The notes under the pieces were generated by a model. The model was not told the origin of the DNA. It saw nothing but the letters and a program-made list of their open reading frames with translations, and did not search any database. The position numbers were made by a program, and so were the translations under genes. DNA of 64,000 bases, taken from contig JAABTK010000007.1 in assembly GCA_011389885.1 (NCBI GenBank), forward strand, positions 1-64,000, given 5' to 3'. The first letter of the stretch is position 1. Each line of letters opens with the position of its first letter. The DNA is from Gammaproteobacteria bacterium (GTDB lineage: Bacteria; Pseudomonadota; Gammaproteobacteria; Chromatiales; Chromatiaceae). This document shows positions 45,675 to 53,903 of this stretch, in pieces.

Positions 45675-47456
45675 TTATTTGGGCAGGGGGTAATCGGCGA
45701 TGCCGGGGTTACCCTCTACGCCTTTGAGTTTCGGGGAGTTCAGCTTGCTGATCTTGACGCCGTCCTGATCGCGCAGGTAGTCGGCCACCACGTCCCAAAT
45801 CGGCCGCCCGGGCGATTGGGAGCCTACGGTGGCCCAGCCCGAGACTACGTATTTCTTGGAGGCCTCAATGGGCGTGCCGTCGTTCAGTGTCATGTTGGTG
45901 ACGCGCTCGCCCATGGCGCCGGCGGGCTCGCAGACATAGTCCAGGCCGCCCACGCGCACCATGTCGCCGCCCTGCTGAAAGTACGGGTCCTTGTTGAACA
46001 GGTTGTCCGCTACGTCTTCCAGGATCAGCTTAATCTCTGCCCCGCCCATCTCCCGGCGATAGGTCTCGGGATAGGTGATGCAGGTCTGGTCCAGCACGTT
46101 TTCCATGGTAATGGCCTGACCGGGCAGCACGGTGGTGCCCCAGCGGAAGCCGGGGGAGAGCGAGATTTGGGCGTCGTTGACTGTGGTCAGCGCATCCACG
46201 ATCACCTGATCGAAGGTGCCGTTGAAGTTGCCGCGGCGGAACAGGGTCTGCTCAGCCACCGCCAGTTCTTCTTCGAGCTGCTGCTTGTACGGGGCGCGGA
46301 CTTGGTCGATATAGGCCTGCATCTGTGCGTCCGCCTCCAGCATGTTGGAGAAGATAGGCACTAAGCGATAGCGGAAATCACGCAGTTTGCCGCCTTTTAC
46401 GTCCAAATCCATCACGCCCAGGAATTTGCCGTTGGAGCCGGCATTGGTGACCAGGGTCTTGCCGCCTTTGTTTTTCACCACCGTGGGCGCGGGCATGCCG
46501 TCGTGGGTGTGGCCGCCAAAGATGACGTCAATGCCGCTCACCTGTTCGGCCATCTTTAGGTCCACGTCCATGCCGTTGTGCGACAGCACCACCACCAAAT
46601 CGGGCCTTTCAGTCTCGCGCACCTGGTTGACCATCTGCTGCATGCGCTCGTCCTGAACGCCGAAGGTCCAGTAGGGGATGAAGCGGCCGGGGTTGGCGAT
46701 GGGGGTATAGGGGAAGGCCTGACCGATCACCGCCACCTTGGCCCCGCCCACGTTCTTAATCGTGTAGGGCTTGAAGGCCAGCATGGAATCTTCGTCGTAG
46801 CCCTCGAAATCGGTGAATTCGTAATCGAAAATCGCATCCGCCTTTACGCTGACGTTTTGCGCCACGAATTCGCCCTCGAAGTCGTGGATGTTGTCGATCA
46901 CCTCTTTGTCTAAATAGGTGAACTCCCAATGCCCGGTCATAATGTCCACGCCCAGCTTGTTAGTGGCGCCGACCATGTCCTTGCCGCGGGTCCAATAGGC
47001 GGTGCCGGAACCCTGCCAGGTGTCGCCGCCGTCGAGCAGCAGGCTGTTGCCGTCGCCGCGCTCGGCGCGCAGGCGTTTCACCAAGCTGCTCAGGTGGGCG
47101 AAGCCGCCCACTCGGCCGTACTCTTGCGCCGCCTCGGGGTAATTCAGATAGGTAAAGGCGTGGGCGTCGATGCCGCCCGGCTCCAAGCCGAAATGCTTCA
47201 GCAGGTGATGCCCCACCAAGTGCGGCGCTTGGCCCTTGGCCGGACCGATGCCTAGGTTGACATTCGGCTCGCGGAAATAGACCGGATTCAACTGGGCGTG
47301 GCAGTCCGTCATGTGCATCAGGCACACGTTGCCGAATTTCGGGATTTCGTACATATCCGAAGGTTTCTTGGCGCTGCCAAACACCGAGCCCGGTAGCATG
47401 CCGGCCGCACCGGCCATACCGAGCAACCTGATAAACTCACGACGCGAAATACTCAT
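45675..47456 (-). CDS. soxB: Thiosulfohydrolase SoxB
   Basis: 593 residues. Dimanganese enzyme that releases sulfate from SoxY-bound thiosulfate in the periplasm. Tat signal SRREFIRLLG. Metal motifs: MTDCHAQLNP (Asp 51, His 53), DGGDTWQGSG near 144, MTGHWEFTY near 174 (the GHWE variant typical of SoxB), VVLSHNGMD near 274 and IFGGHTHDG near 297. Last gene of the soxXAKLYZB operon, about 100 bases after soxZ and before a strong terminator. Confidence 0.97.
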   Translation of the reverse strand: MSISRREFIRLLGMAGAAGMLPGSVFGSAKKPSDMYEIPKFGNVCLMHMTDCHAQLNPVYFREPNVNLGIGPAKGQAPHLVGHHLLKHFGLEPGGIDAHAFTYLNYPEAAQEYGRVGGFAHLSSLVKRLRAERGDGNSLLLDGGDTWQGSGTAYWTRGKDMVGATNKLGVDIMTGHWEFTYLDKEVIDNIHDFEGEFVAQNVSVKADAIFDYEFTDFEGYDEDSMLAFKPYTIKNVGGAKVAVIGQAFPYTPIANPGRFIPYWTFGVQDERMQQMVNQVRETERPDLVVVLSHNGMDVDLKMAEQVSGIDVIFGGHTHDGMPAPTVVKNKGGKTLVTNAGSNGKFLGVMDLDVKGGKLRDFRYRLVPIFSNMLEADAQMQAYIDQVRAPYKQQLEEELAVAEQTLFRRGNFNGTFDQVIVDALTTVNDAQISLSPGFRWGTTVLPGQAITMENVLDQTCITYPETYRREMGGAEIKLILEDVADNLFNKDPYFQQGGDMVRVGGLDYVCEPAGAMGERVTNMTLNDGTPIEASKKYVVSGWATVGSQSPGRPIWDVVADYLRDQDGVKISKLNSPKLKGVEGNPGIADYPLPK

Positions 47457-47553
47457 AGCTATTGAATCGCCCTGTTTCGATAGGCCTGCAAAAAGGCCCG
47501 GGCGTTTTCGCGAAAACGTCCCGGGCCTGGATGATCGGGGTCGCCTCGGGCGG

Positions 47554-47868
47554 TTAGCCGATGGCGGCTTCCACCGAGTCCGAACCGCCCTGGTTGTCCA
47601 CCCATTTGAGGGTCAATTGATCGCCCTTTTCGGCGCCCTTGAACTTGAACGACAGGTAGGGGTTTTTGGACACGCCGCCGCTCCACAGCGCGGTCATGAC
47701 GGTCTTGCCGCCGACTTCGCAGGTGACTTCCTGAATGAAGTGGGCCGGGATCTTCTCCCCGGTCTTGGAGTCCTTGCGGGCCCCGGTCTCCATCGGGTGG
47801 GTCATCAGGGACTTCACTTCGGTCACGCCGTCTTTGACCTTGGCGCGGATTTTGATGCTTTTAGCCAT
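47554..47868 (-). CDS. soxZ: Sulfur-carrier partner SoxZ
   Basis: 104 residues. Binds SoxY to form the periplasmic carrier that shuttles the sulfur intermediate. Family marks: IKIRAKVKDGVTEVKSLMTH and MTALWSGGVSKNPYLSF. No signal peptide, as usual; it is exported with Tat-signalled SoxY. GAGG lies upstream of ATG. Normally directly after soxY; here 391 bases of repeats intervene. Confidence 0.97.
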   Translation of the reverse strand: MAKSIKIRAKVKDGVTEVKSLMTHPMETGARKDSKTGEKIPAHFIQEVTCEVGGKTVMTALWSGGVSKNPYLSFKFKGAEKGDQLTLKWVDNQGGSDSVEAAIG

Positions 47869-47934
47869 TTTTCATTTACCTCGAATCTGTGTCTTGTGTG
47901 TGGGGGCCTGCGGGCCTTGCACGAGTACAACGAC

Positions 47935-48222
47935 TCGCAAATCCCGTGGGAGCGGGTTGCATCCGCGCAACGAGCCCCAAGTTGGGCGCATGCGTCGGGA
48001 TTAGGCCGCTGTCGCGGCTGATCGAGCTATCGCGGTTTAAAACCGCTCCCACAGGCGAGGCGCGAGGTCGCGCTTCTTAATCAGCCCCGGCCCGCACATC
48101 CTGTGCGGTCGTTCGGCCAGCTACGTTTGCCTGCGGGCCTTAAGCCGGATCGAATCAGCCGTCCTTGGCGCGACGTCGCGCTTCTTAATCAGCCCCGGCC
48201 CGCACATCCTGTGCGGTCGTTC
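47935..48222. repeat. Repeat insertion between soxY and soxZ
   Basis: Contains REP-like palindromes (CCGTGGGAGCGGGTTGCATC; GCCGCTGTCGCGGC; TTTAAAACCGCTCCCAC) and two exact 53-base direct repeats at 48067-48119 and 48175-48227, each with the hairpin CCGCACATCCTGTGCGG. No coding frame is convincing. soxY and soxZ are usually adjacent, so this looks like an insertion. Confidence 0.85.
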
Positions 48223-48259
48223 GGCCAAAAAATTGATTCACTGGATCGATTTTTTGGCC
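48223..48259 (-). other. Stem-loop directly after the soxY stop
   Basis: GGCCAAAAAATTGAT and ATCGATTTTTTGGCC pair with one mismatch around a seven-base loop. On the minus strand it begins right after the soxY TGA. The T-run lies inside the stem, so it could be a weak terminator or an mRNA-stabilising element. Confidence 0.7.
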
Positions 48260-48739
48260 TCACCCCCCGCATCCGCCGATGGTCACTTTGACCTGTTTGC
48301 GGGCGCTATAGAGCTTGCCGCCTTTGTTGACGATGGCCACCACGTCGCCGGTTTCACCCATTTTGATGCGGGTGGAGGCGTAGGGCAGTGCGCCTTCGCC
48401 GAGCTTGAAGTCGGCCACTAGGGCGGACGGGTTGTTGGGGGCGGCGATGGCGATGGACTCCACGCCGTCCATGCTGGTGGACACGGTGACCGGCACCACG
48501 GCGCCGTTTTCGGCGATGTCCGGGGCCTTTACTTCGATTTCGGCGCTTTCTTCGAGGTCGGAACCGCCCCAGAGTTCGTTCAGCGCGGCGGAAAGCTCTT
48601 TGGTCTCAAAGGCCGCCTTGGGCCAAGCGGCGAGCACGTCGCGCGGGGACAGCAGGCCGGCGCCGGCCGCTACGCCCACCGCACCCACGGTGAGCGAGCC
48701 TTTGAGGAAAAGTCTGCGTTTATAGCTTGCATTCATCAA
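48260..48739 (-). CDS. soxY: Sulfur-carrier protein SoxY
   Basis: 159 residues. Carries the thiosulfate-derived sulfur on Cys 157 in the C-terminal GGCGG, which is fully conserved here. Tat signal (KRRLFLKGSLTVG) exports the SoxYZ complex. The upstream gap to soxL (48740-48900) holds a perfect hairpin GCGCCGC-GA-GCGGCGC at 48819-48834 and may include an internal promoter. Confidence 0.97.
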   Translation of the reverse strand: MMNASYKRRLFLKGSLTVGAVGVAAGAGLLSPRDVLAAWPKAAFETKELSAALNELWGGSDLEESAEIEVKAPDIAENGAVVPVTVSTSMDGVESIAIAAPNNPSALVADFKLGEGALPYASTRIKMGETGDVVAIVNKGGKLYSARKQVKVTIGGCGG

Positions 48740-48900
48740 TGTCTACTCCTGTCGATGTTTAAGCGATTGCCGGGTAAAGAACTGACCGAATCGCACGGTA
48801 TTTTGGTTCGCCAACCAGGCGCCGCGAGCGGCGCATGCCGCAACGCCCGTTGGCGGATCCGAAGACCGGCGGGGCGGTCTGTTCTTTGACGGTAATCGCC

Positions 48901-49581
48901 TTAGTGTTTGGGCTTGACCGAGGTCAGGCCGACGCTAACCCAGTCTTGCACGCCGCCGCGGTACCACTTGATCTTATAGGCGGGGTAGCCGAGCTTGGTC
49001 AGGGTTTTAATGTTGATCAGCGACTGCGGGCACCAAATGCCGTTGCAGAACATCACCAAGGTCTTGGCGGTGCGGAAATCCCACTGGCCGTTAATCAGCT
49101 TGGCGCCGAACCTTTCGGTCAGGATGTCGGCCAGGGTTTCGGCCTCCGCATCGCTCTCGAAGGTGCCCTGCATCTCCACGTTGATTTGATTCCACGGGAT
49201 GTTCACCGAGCCGGGGATGGTGCCGCGCACCACCCATTCAGGGGTGCGTGAGTCCACTACTAACACGGTCAGGTCGCCGTTGGCGATGCGCTTGAGATAG
49301 CCCAGCACCTCCAGCTCGCCCACCGTATCCACGCCGGGCACCGCTTCCATGGGTTGAATGCAGAACGGCGGACAGTGGCGCGAGACCTTGGCATAGGCCT
49401 CGGGGATGGTGGCCCCTTCGCCGCCCTTGCGGGTGATGGTCACCGCCTCGCCTTGATGTCTGACCTCCACCGACTTCATGGTGGGTGTGATCTTGGTGGT
49501 TTCTGCGGCGAATGCCGCAGCGACGCCGAGCGACAGGGTCGCGGCCAGCGCCAGCTTGATTAACGTCTTCACAGGTTTCAT
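48901..49581 (-). CDS. soxL: Periplasmic rhodanese SoxL
   Basis: 226 residues from ATG at 49581, preceded by GGAG and starting a signal peptide (MKPVKTLIKLALAATL). A TTG 13 codons earlier overlaps the soxK stop but is less likely. Rhodanese-fold domain with VVDSRTPEWVVRGTIPGSVN near 107-126 and active Cys in MFCNGIWCPQS. Extra cysteine pair HCPPFC near 69-74. SoxL is linked to sulfur handling with soxXAK in purple sulfur bacteria. Confidence 0.9.
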   Translation of the reverse strand: MKPVKTLIKLALAATLSLGVAAAFAAETTKITPTMKSVEVRHQGEAVTITRKGGEGATIPEAYAKVSRHCPPFCIQPMEAVPGVDTVGELEVLGYLKRIANGDLTVLVVDSRTPEWVVRGTIPGSVNIPWNQINVEMQGTFESDAEAETLADILTERFGAKLINGQWDFRTAKTLVMFCNGIWCPQSLINIKTLTKLGYPAYKIKWYRGGVQDWVSVGLTSVKPKH

Positions 49582-49616
49582 CCGAGGGATCTCCGTCTGT
49601 TCGATTTTGTAGGGCT

Positions 49617-49934
49617 TCAATGCTTGATGAAGGCGGGCATTTCGAACTCTTGCTGAGCCATCATCTGCCTGTAACCCAGCTCACCTTCGCGTTCGGCCAC
49701 TGTGGCGAGATCCATGGCCTTGGCCAAGTAGCCCTCTGCGAGCATCTTTTTCGCTTCTTTGATCTTTTTCGCGGTGTCCCGCCACTCGCCGTTCACCGAC
49801 GCGGCCTGCTTGCGCGCGTCTTCGGCGGCCGAAATGGCCGCCTGCACCGCCGTCGCATCCAGGCTGGCGGAGGCCAGCGGCGCGCCCAGGGCCAAGCCCA
49901 ACAGCAGGGCGTATATCACAGTCTTGTTACGCAT
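49617..49934 (-). CDS. soxK: SoxAX-binding protein SoxK
   Basis: 105 residues. Small periplasmic protein that stabilises the SoxAX heterodimer. Signal peptide (MRNKTVIYALLLGLALGA) then a helical mature part (AEDARKQAASVNGEWRDT). ATG at 49934 has GGAGAA upstream. Assignment rests mainly on its position between soxA and soxL, size and composition, as in Allochromatium soxBXAKL. Confidence 0.85.
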   Translation of the reverse strand: MRNKTVIYALLLGLALGAPLASASLDATAVQAAISAAEDARKQAASVNGEWRDTAKKIKEAKKMLAEGYLAKAMDLATVAEREGELGYRQMMAQQEFEMPAFIKH

Positions 49935-49986
49935 TTTCGCTTCTCCGAATTCGGTTTCTTGAGGCTCACAATCGCGCCGCGCCGCA

Positions 49987-50823
49987 TTACTTGCGGGCGC
50001 CCGGACCATTCAACTCCAAGCCGTTGCTCATGTAGGTCAGAAAGTATTCGAGGTTGCGGTATTCTTCGCCATGGGCCTCGAACGGCTTGGCCCGAACCTG
50101 CTTGTTGCAGCCGGTGAAGCGCCGATGCAGGGTGCCCACCGTGCCCCACTTGGAGCGATAGACCGGGAAGTGCGTGGTGTGGCCCAACGAGGGGCTCAGG
50201 GTCTCGGTGCGCAGCACTAGGCCGCCGTTCTGCACATGGCAATGGGCGCAGGAGAAGTTCAACTGACCGCGGCGGGTGTAGTAAAACTTTTTGCCGTCTT
50301 CGTAGGCCGCCAGCGCGCGCGGATCGTCCTCAGGAACCACTACGTTGGTGACCTCGCCGCGGGATTCAAAGGCGATGTAGGACAGGAGGTCGTTAATCGG
50401 TCCCTTTTTGTACTTCAGCGGCTCTTCGCTATTGGCCTCGCGGCAATTGTTAAGCGCCAGAGGAAGGGTCATCACCATGCCCTTGTCTTTGTCCCAATGG
50501 GGGTATTTATGGGCGATGCCCGGTCCGTCGGGGAAGCAATCGGCATAGGTCTTGCCGTTGGCAAAGGGTTTTTCCCACATGTCACGGCCGGTATCGATGA
50601 ACGGCTCGTAGGGGGGGAACTCTTCAATGGCCTCCCAGTTTTCGCGCCCCACGGGGTCAATGGCATACACGCCATTGGGGTATTCCTCCAGGGGCACCTC
50701 ACTGAAGCGGTCTTGGAAATGATTGCGGAATTGGATGCGGTCTTCTTCAGGGGTCGCCATGGCCCCCGCAGGCAAACCCACGGCCACGGCCAAGGCGGCC
50801 GCGATCAAAATTTTCTTACTCAT
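49987..50823 (-). CDS. soxA: Cytochrome SoxA, monoheme type
   Basis: 278 residues from ATG at 50823 (GAGGAG upstream). Signal peptide ending near GAMA. One heme site CAHCH at 192-196 and the active-site Cys 239 (TGCNKQVRAKPF) that ligates the heme and accepts the sulfane sulfur. The N-terminal heme site of diheme SoxA is replaced by a cysteine pair, Cys 96 and Cys 127, as in other monoheme forms. With SoxX it joins thiosulfate to SoxY oxidatively. 51 bases after soxX. Confidence 0.96.
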   Translation of the reverse strand: MSKKILIAAALAVAVGLPAGAMATPEEDRIQFRNHFQDRFSEVPLEEYPNGVYAIDPVGRENWEAIEEFPPYEPFIDTGRDMWEKPFANGKTYADCFPDGPGIAHKYPHWDKDKGMVMTLPLALNNCREANSEEPLKYKKGPINDLLSYIAFESRGEVTNVVVPEDDPRALAAYEDGKKFYYTRRGQLNFSCAHCHVQNGGLVLRTETLSPSLGHTTHFPVYRSKWGTVGTLHRRFTGCNKQVRAKPFEAHGEEYRNLEYFLTYMSNGLELNGPGARK

Positions 50824-50874
50824 TTTCTCATTCTCCTCCACGGTTGGAAATCGGCCGACGTGCAACCGGGCGGT

Positions 50875-51252
50875 TTATAGGGTCCAAACGTAGTCCACTA
50901 CCAAATCCAGCTCTTCGGGGCTCAGCACATAGTGCTTGCCGAAGGGCGGCATGGCGGACTCGGGGTTGATGGTCGTTGCGTCGTAGATTTGCGCGTGGAG
51001 CTTGGCGCGTTCGGGGTAGCGCGCCTTCATCGCCACCAACGGCGGCCCGATGTTGCCGGGGCTCTGACCGCCCTCAATGTGGTGACAGGCGAGGCAGTTG
51101 CCCTTGCCGCGGTCGAAGGCGATGGCCTTGCCCGGCATCTCGCTGCCGCCGTGGTTGTCGGCGGACGCGCCGAGCGGCGTGAGTACGGCCCCTGCGGCGA
51201 GCAAGGCCGCGCCGCTGAGGGTGGCGACCTTGCGGCTAAAGGTCTCAATCAT
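50875..51252 (-). CDS. soxX: Cytochrome SoxX
   Basis: 125 residues. Signal peptide ending near GASA. Heme site CLACH at 53-57 and distal Met 101 (SAMPPFGKH). Electron-transfer partner of SoxA. A strong AGGAGG site precedes the ATG. First gene of the sox operon; its promoter lies in the 278-base gap to the divergent sensor kinase. Confidence 0.96.
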   Translation of the reverse strand: MIETFSRKVATLSGAALLAAGAVLTPLGASADNHGGSEMPGKAIAFDRGKGNCLACHHIEGGQSPGNIGPPLVAMKARYPERAKLHAQIYDATTINPESAMPPFGKHYVLSPEELDLVVDYVWTL

Positions 51253-51291
51253 TGTTATTCCTCCTAAAGCGGACTGGTTACAGACAAAACC

Positions 51292-51310
51292 CCCGTCTCA
51301 CCGAGGCGGG
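51292..51310 (-). other. Leader hairpin upstream of soxX
   Basis: On the minus strand CCCGCCTC and GAGACGGG pair with one mismatch, then GGTTTTGT. It sits 40 bases before soxX with no gene upstream on that strand, so it could be an attenuator-like leader structure. Confidence 0.3.
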
Positions 51311-51530
51311 AAAACAGGGGTGAACGACGTTTCGATTCTTGTGCTACGATTATCCAAAGCCTGTGCCTGAAGGCCAATAGGCAGATACGTCAAGCGGGAT
51401 TCGGGTTTTCCCTAGTGCCGCCGCGCTCCGGTAGCGGAAACAACGGCTTGGAGGCTGTCTGAGCCGAGGAGCCGTAGCGAGGCGATGCCTGAACTTGCGA
51501 CAAACCCGCCGGTTTCCGATAATCTGCCGT

Positions 51531-53903
51531 ATGACCAACGCTCCTCTTACCGCGTCCAACCCGCCGCATATCCTGGTGGTGGATGACACCCCGGCCAACC
51601 TTTACCTGCTCGGCAGGCTGCTGCGCACCGAAGGCTATAGGATTTCGTCGGTCCCTGACGGGGCCGCCGCGCTGCGCCTGCTCGACCGGCATGCGCCGGA
51701 CCTGATCCTGCTCGATATCCGCATGCCCGGAATGGATGGCTTTGCGGTGGCGGCAGCGGTGAAGGCCGACCCGCGCCATGCCGAAATCCCGCTCCTCTTC
51801 ATTAGCGTATTCGATGACCCGGAAAGCCGGGTCAAGGCCTTTGCAGCGGGCGGCGTGGACTTTATCGGCAAGCCTTTTTTCGCCCCCGAACTGCTGGCGC
51901 GGGTGCGCACGCACTTGGAGCTGCAACACAGCCGACGCCTGCTCACCGGGACCTGCGACGACCTCAGCCGCAAGCTGCAACAGGGTGAAGACCTGTTTCG
52001 CAGCGTGTTCGAAAACGCCAACGCCGGCATGGCGCTGCTCAACCCCAACGGGCGCTTTTTGCAGGTCAACCCGGCCCTGTGCCAAATGCTGGGCTACCCG
52101 ACGGCGGAGCTTACGGGGCGCAGCGCGATGGAGATCACCGAGCCCGCGGACCGCGCCGCCACCCGCAGCTTTATACAGCGGGCCTTGGCCGGAGCCGAGC
52201 CAAGAATGGAAATGGAGAAGCGCTATTTGCGCAAGGACGGGCGCACCATCTGGACGCACCTGGCGGCCACCCTCATCCGAGACGCTAAGCAGCGAGCGCA
52301 GTATTTCGTCGTGCATGTGGTGGACATCGAGGCGCGTAAAAAAGCGGAACAGCGCTCGGCCCTGAACGAACAGCGGCTCGACGCCTTGCTCTCGCTGAGC
52401 CGCAACGCCGCCGCCATGGACGAAGAGCAAATCTTTAAGGCCGGACTGGAAGACGCGGAACGCCTCACCGGCAGTCAGGCGGGGTATCTGCACTTCGTCG
52501 AAGACAATCAAAGCACCATTAACATGGGGTTTTGGTCCGCCGCCACCTTGACGCATTGCACCGCCGGCCCCCAGCTGCACTACCCGGTGCAGGACGCGGG
52601 AATTTGGGCCGACAGCATCCGCCTCAAAAGGCCCATTATCCACAATGAGTATGCCCAAACCGGCCCGCACCAGGGGCTGCCCGAGGGGCATATTGCAATG
52701 CGCCGCCACATGAGCGCGCTGGCGTTCGAACACGGCCGCATCACCATGATTTTGGGGGTCGGCAACAAGGCGGAGCCGTACGATGAATCGGACCTGCGGC
52801 AACTGCAACTGATCGCCGACGAGCTGTGGCGCATCGTGTCGCGCCGCCGCACCGAACTCGCCTTGGAACAGGCCCGACTGGAGGCCGAGGCCGCCAGTCG
52901 GGCCAAGAGCATCTTCCTGTCCGCCATGAGCCACGAACTGCGCACGCCGCTGAACGGCATCCGCGGCCATAGCGCCACCCTCGCCCGCTCCGCGGCCCTT
53001 GGCGCCACGCAACGCCAGGCGCTGCAAAGCATCGACACCAGCACCGCGCAATTGCTGCGAATGATTAACGAGGTGCTGGAATTCACCGACCTCGAAAGCG
53101 GCGTGCTGCATGCCAGCCCGCGGCGCCAGCCGCTGCCCGGCCTGCTGGCGGCCCTGGAGCGCCAATTCCGGCCGCGCGCGATGCGCCACGGCCTGCAATG
53201 GCGCATGCAGGCGGCGACCCTGCCCGACAGCATCCTGGCGGACGGCAACCTGCTGTTGCGGGTGCTGGAGGAGCTATTGGACAATGCGATTAAATTCAGC
53301 GTGCAGGGCCAGGTGGGCCTGGAGATTGCGGCCGCGCCCAAGGGCCGGCACAAGGTCGATCTGACTTTTCGCATCCTGGATCAAGGCCCGGGCATCCAAC
53401 CATCAGACCTGGAGGCGGTCTTTACGCCCTTTAACACCCCGCAGGGCGGACGCTGGACCGAAGGGGTCGGCCTCGGCCTCAGCCTGTGCCGGCAATTGGC
53501 GCGTCAAATGGGCGGTGAACTGGGCTTGGCCAGCCGCGTGCCTGACGGCCCCTGGGTCGCCGCCGCCGAAGACACCCTCGCGGATCTCGCGCCGCCGGCG
53601 GAACAACGCCAGGGCACCTTGGCCCGCTTGCGCCTGCGCACCCCCGCACCCCCCGATACGCAGTGGCGACAGCCGCAGTTCACCGCCGTGCCGGCGCGCG
53701 CGGAACCGCCGGTGCATGCCGAACCGCCCGCGAGCATCATGCAACGACTGCAACGCTTGAGCGAGGCCGGCGACGTACAGGCCCTATGCGCCGAAGCCGC
53801 GGCCCTGGAGGGCGACTTTCCCGCCTTTGCCCAGACCTTGATTGAACTCGCCACCAGCATGCAACTGGACGAGTTAGAACAATGGCTAAAACACCCCTGC
53901 TGA
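51531..53903 (+). CDS. REC-PAS-GAF hybrid histidine kinase
   Basis: 790 residues from ATG at 51531, the start of the receiver domain; no clear ribosome site. REC at about 14-130 (ILVVDDTPAN, phospho-Asp in LILLDIRMPGMDG), PAS at about 165-275, GAF at about 290-450, HisKA with His 468 (AMSHELRTPLNG) and HATPase at about 570-690 (LLDNAIKFS, VGLGLSLC). A helical tail follows, ending DELEQWLKHPC. Cytoplasmic. Divergent from sox. Its end overlaps the next kinase by 22 bases, so they are co-translated. Confidence 0.93.
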   Translation: MTNAPLTASNPPHILVVDDTPANLYLLGRLLRTEGYRISSVPDGAAALRLLDRHAPDLILLDIRMPGMDGFAVAAAVKADPRHAEIPLLFISVFDDPESRVKAFAAGGVDFIGKPFFAPELLARVRTHLELQHSRRLLTGTCDDLSRKLQQGEDLFRSVFENANAGMALLNPNGRFLQVNPALCQMLGYPTAELTGRSAMEITEPADRAATRSFIQRALAGAEPRMEMEKRYLRKDGRTIWTHLAATLIRDAKQRAQYFVVHVVDIEARKKAEQRSALNEQRLDALLSLSRNAAAMDEEQIFKAGLEDAERLTGSQAGYLHFVEDNQSTINMGFWSAATLTHCTAGPQLHYPVQDAGIWADSIRLKRPIIHNEYAQTGPHQGLPEGHIAMRRHMSALAFEHGRITMILGVGNKAEPYDESDLRQLQLIADELWRIVSRRRTELALEQARLEAEAASRAKSIFLSAMSHELRTPLNGIRGHSATLARSAALGATQRQALQSIDTSTAQLLRMINEVLEFTDLESGVLHASPRRQPLPGLLAALERQFRPRAMRHGLQWRMQAATLPDSILADGNLLLRVLEELLDNAIKFSVQGQVGLEIAAAPKGRHKVDLTFRILDQGPGIQPSDLEAVFTPFNTPQGGRWTEGVGLGLSLCRQLARQMGGELGLASRVPDGPWVAAAEDTLADLAPPAEQRQGTLARLRLRTPAPPDTQWRQPQFTAVPARAEPPVHAEPPASIMQRLQRLSEAGDVQALCAEAAALEGDFPAFAQTLIELATSMQLDELEQWLKHPC

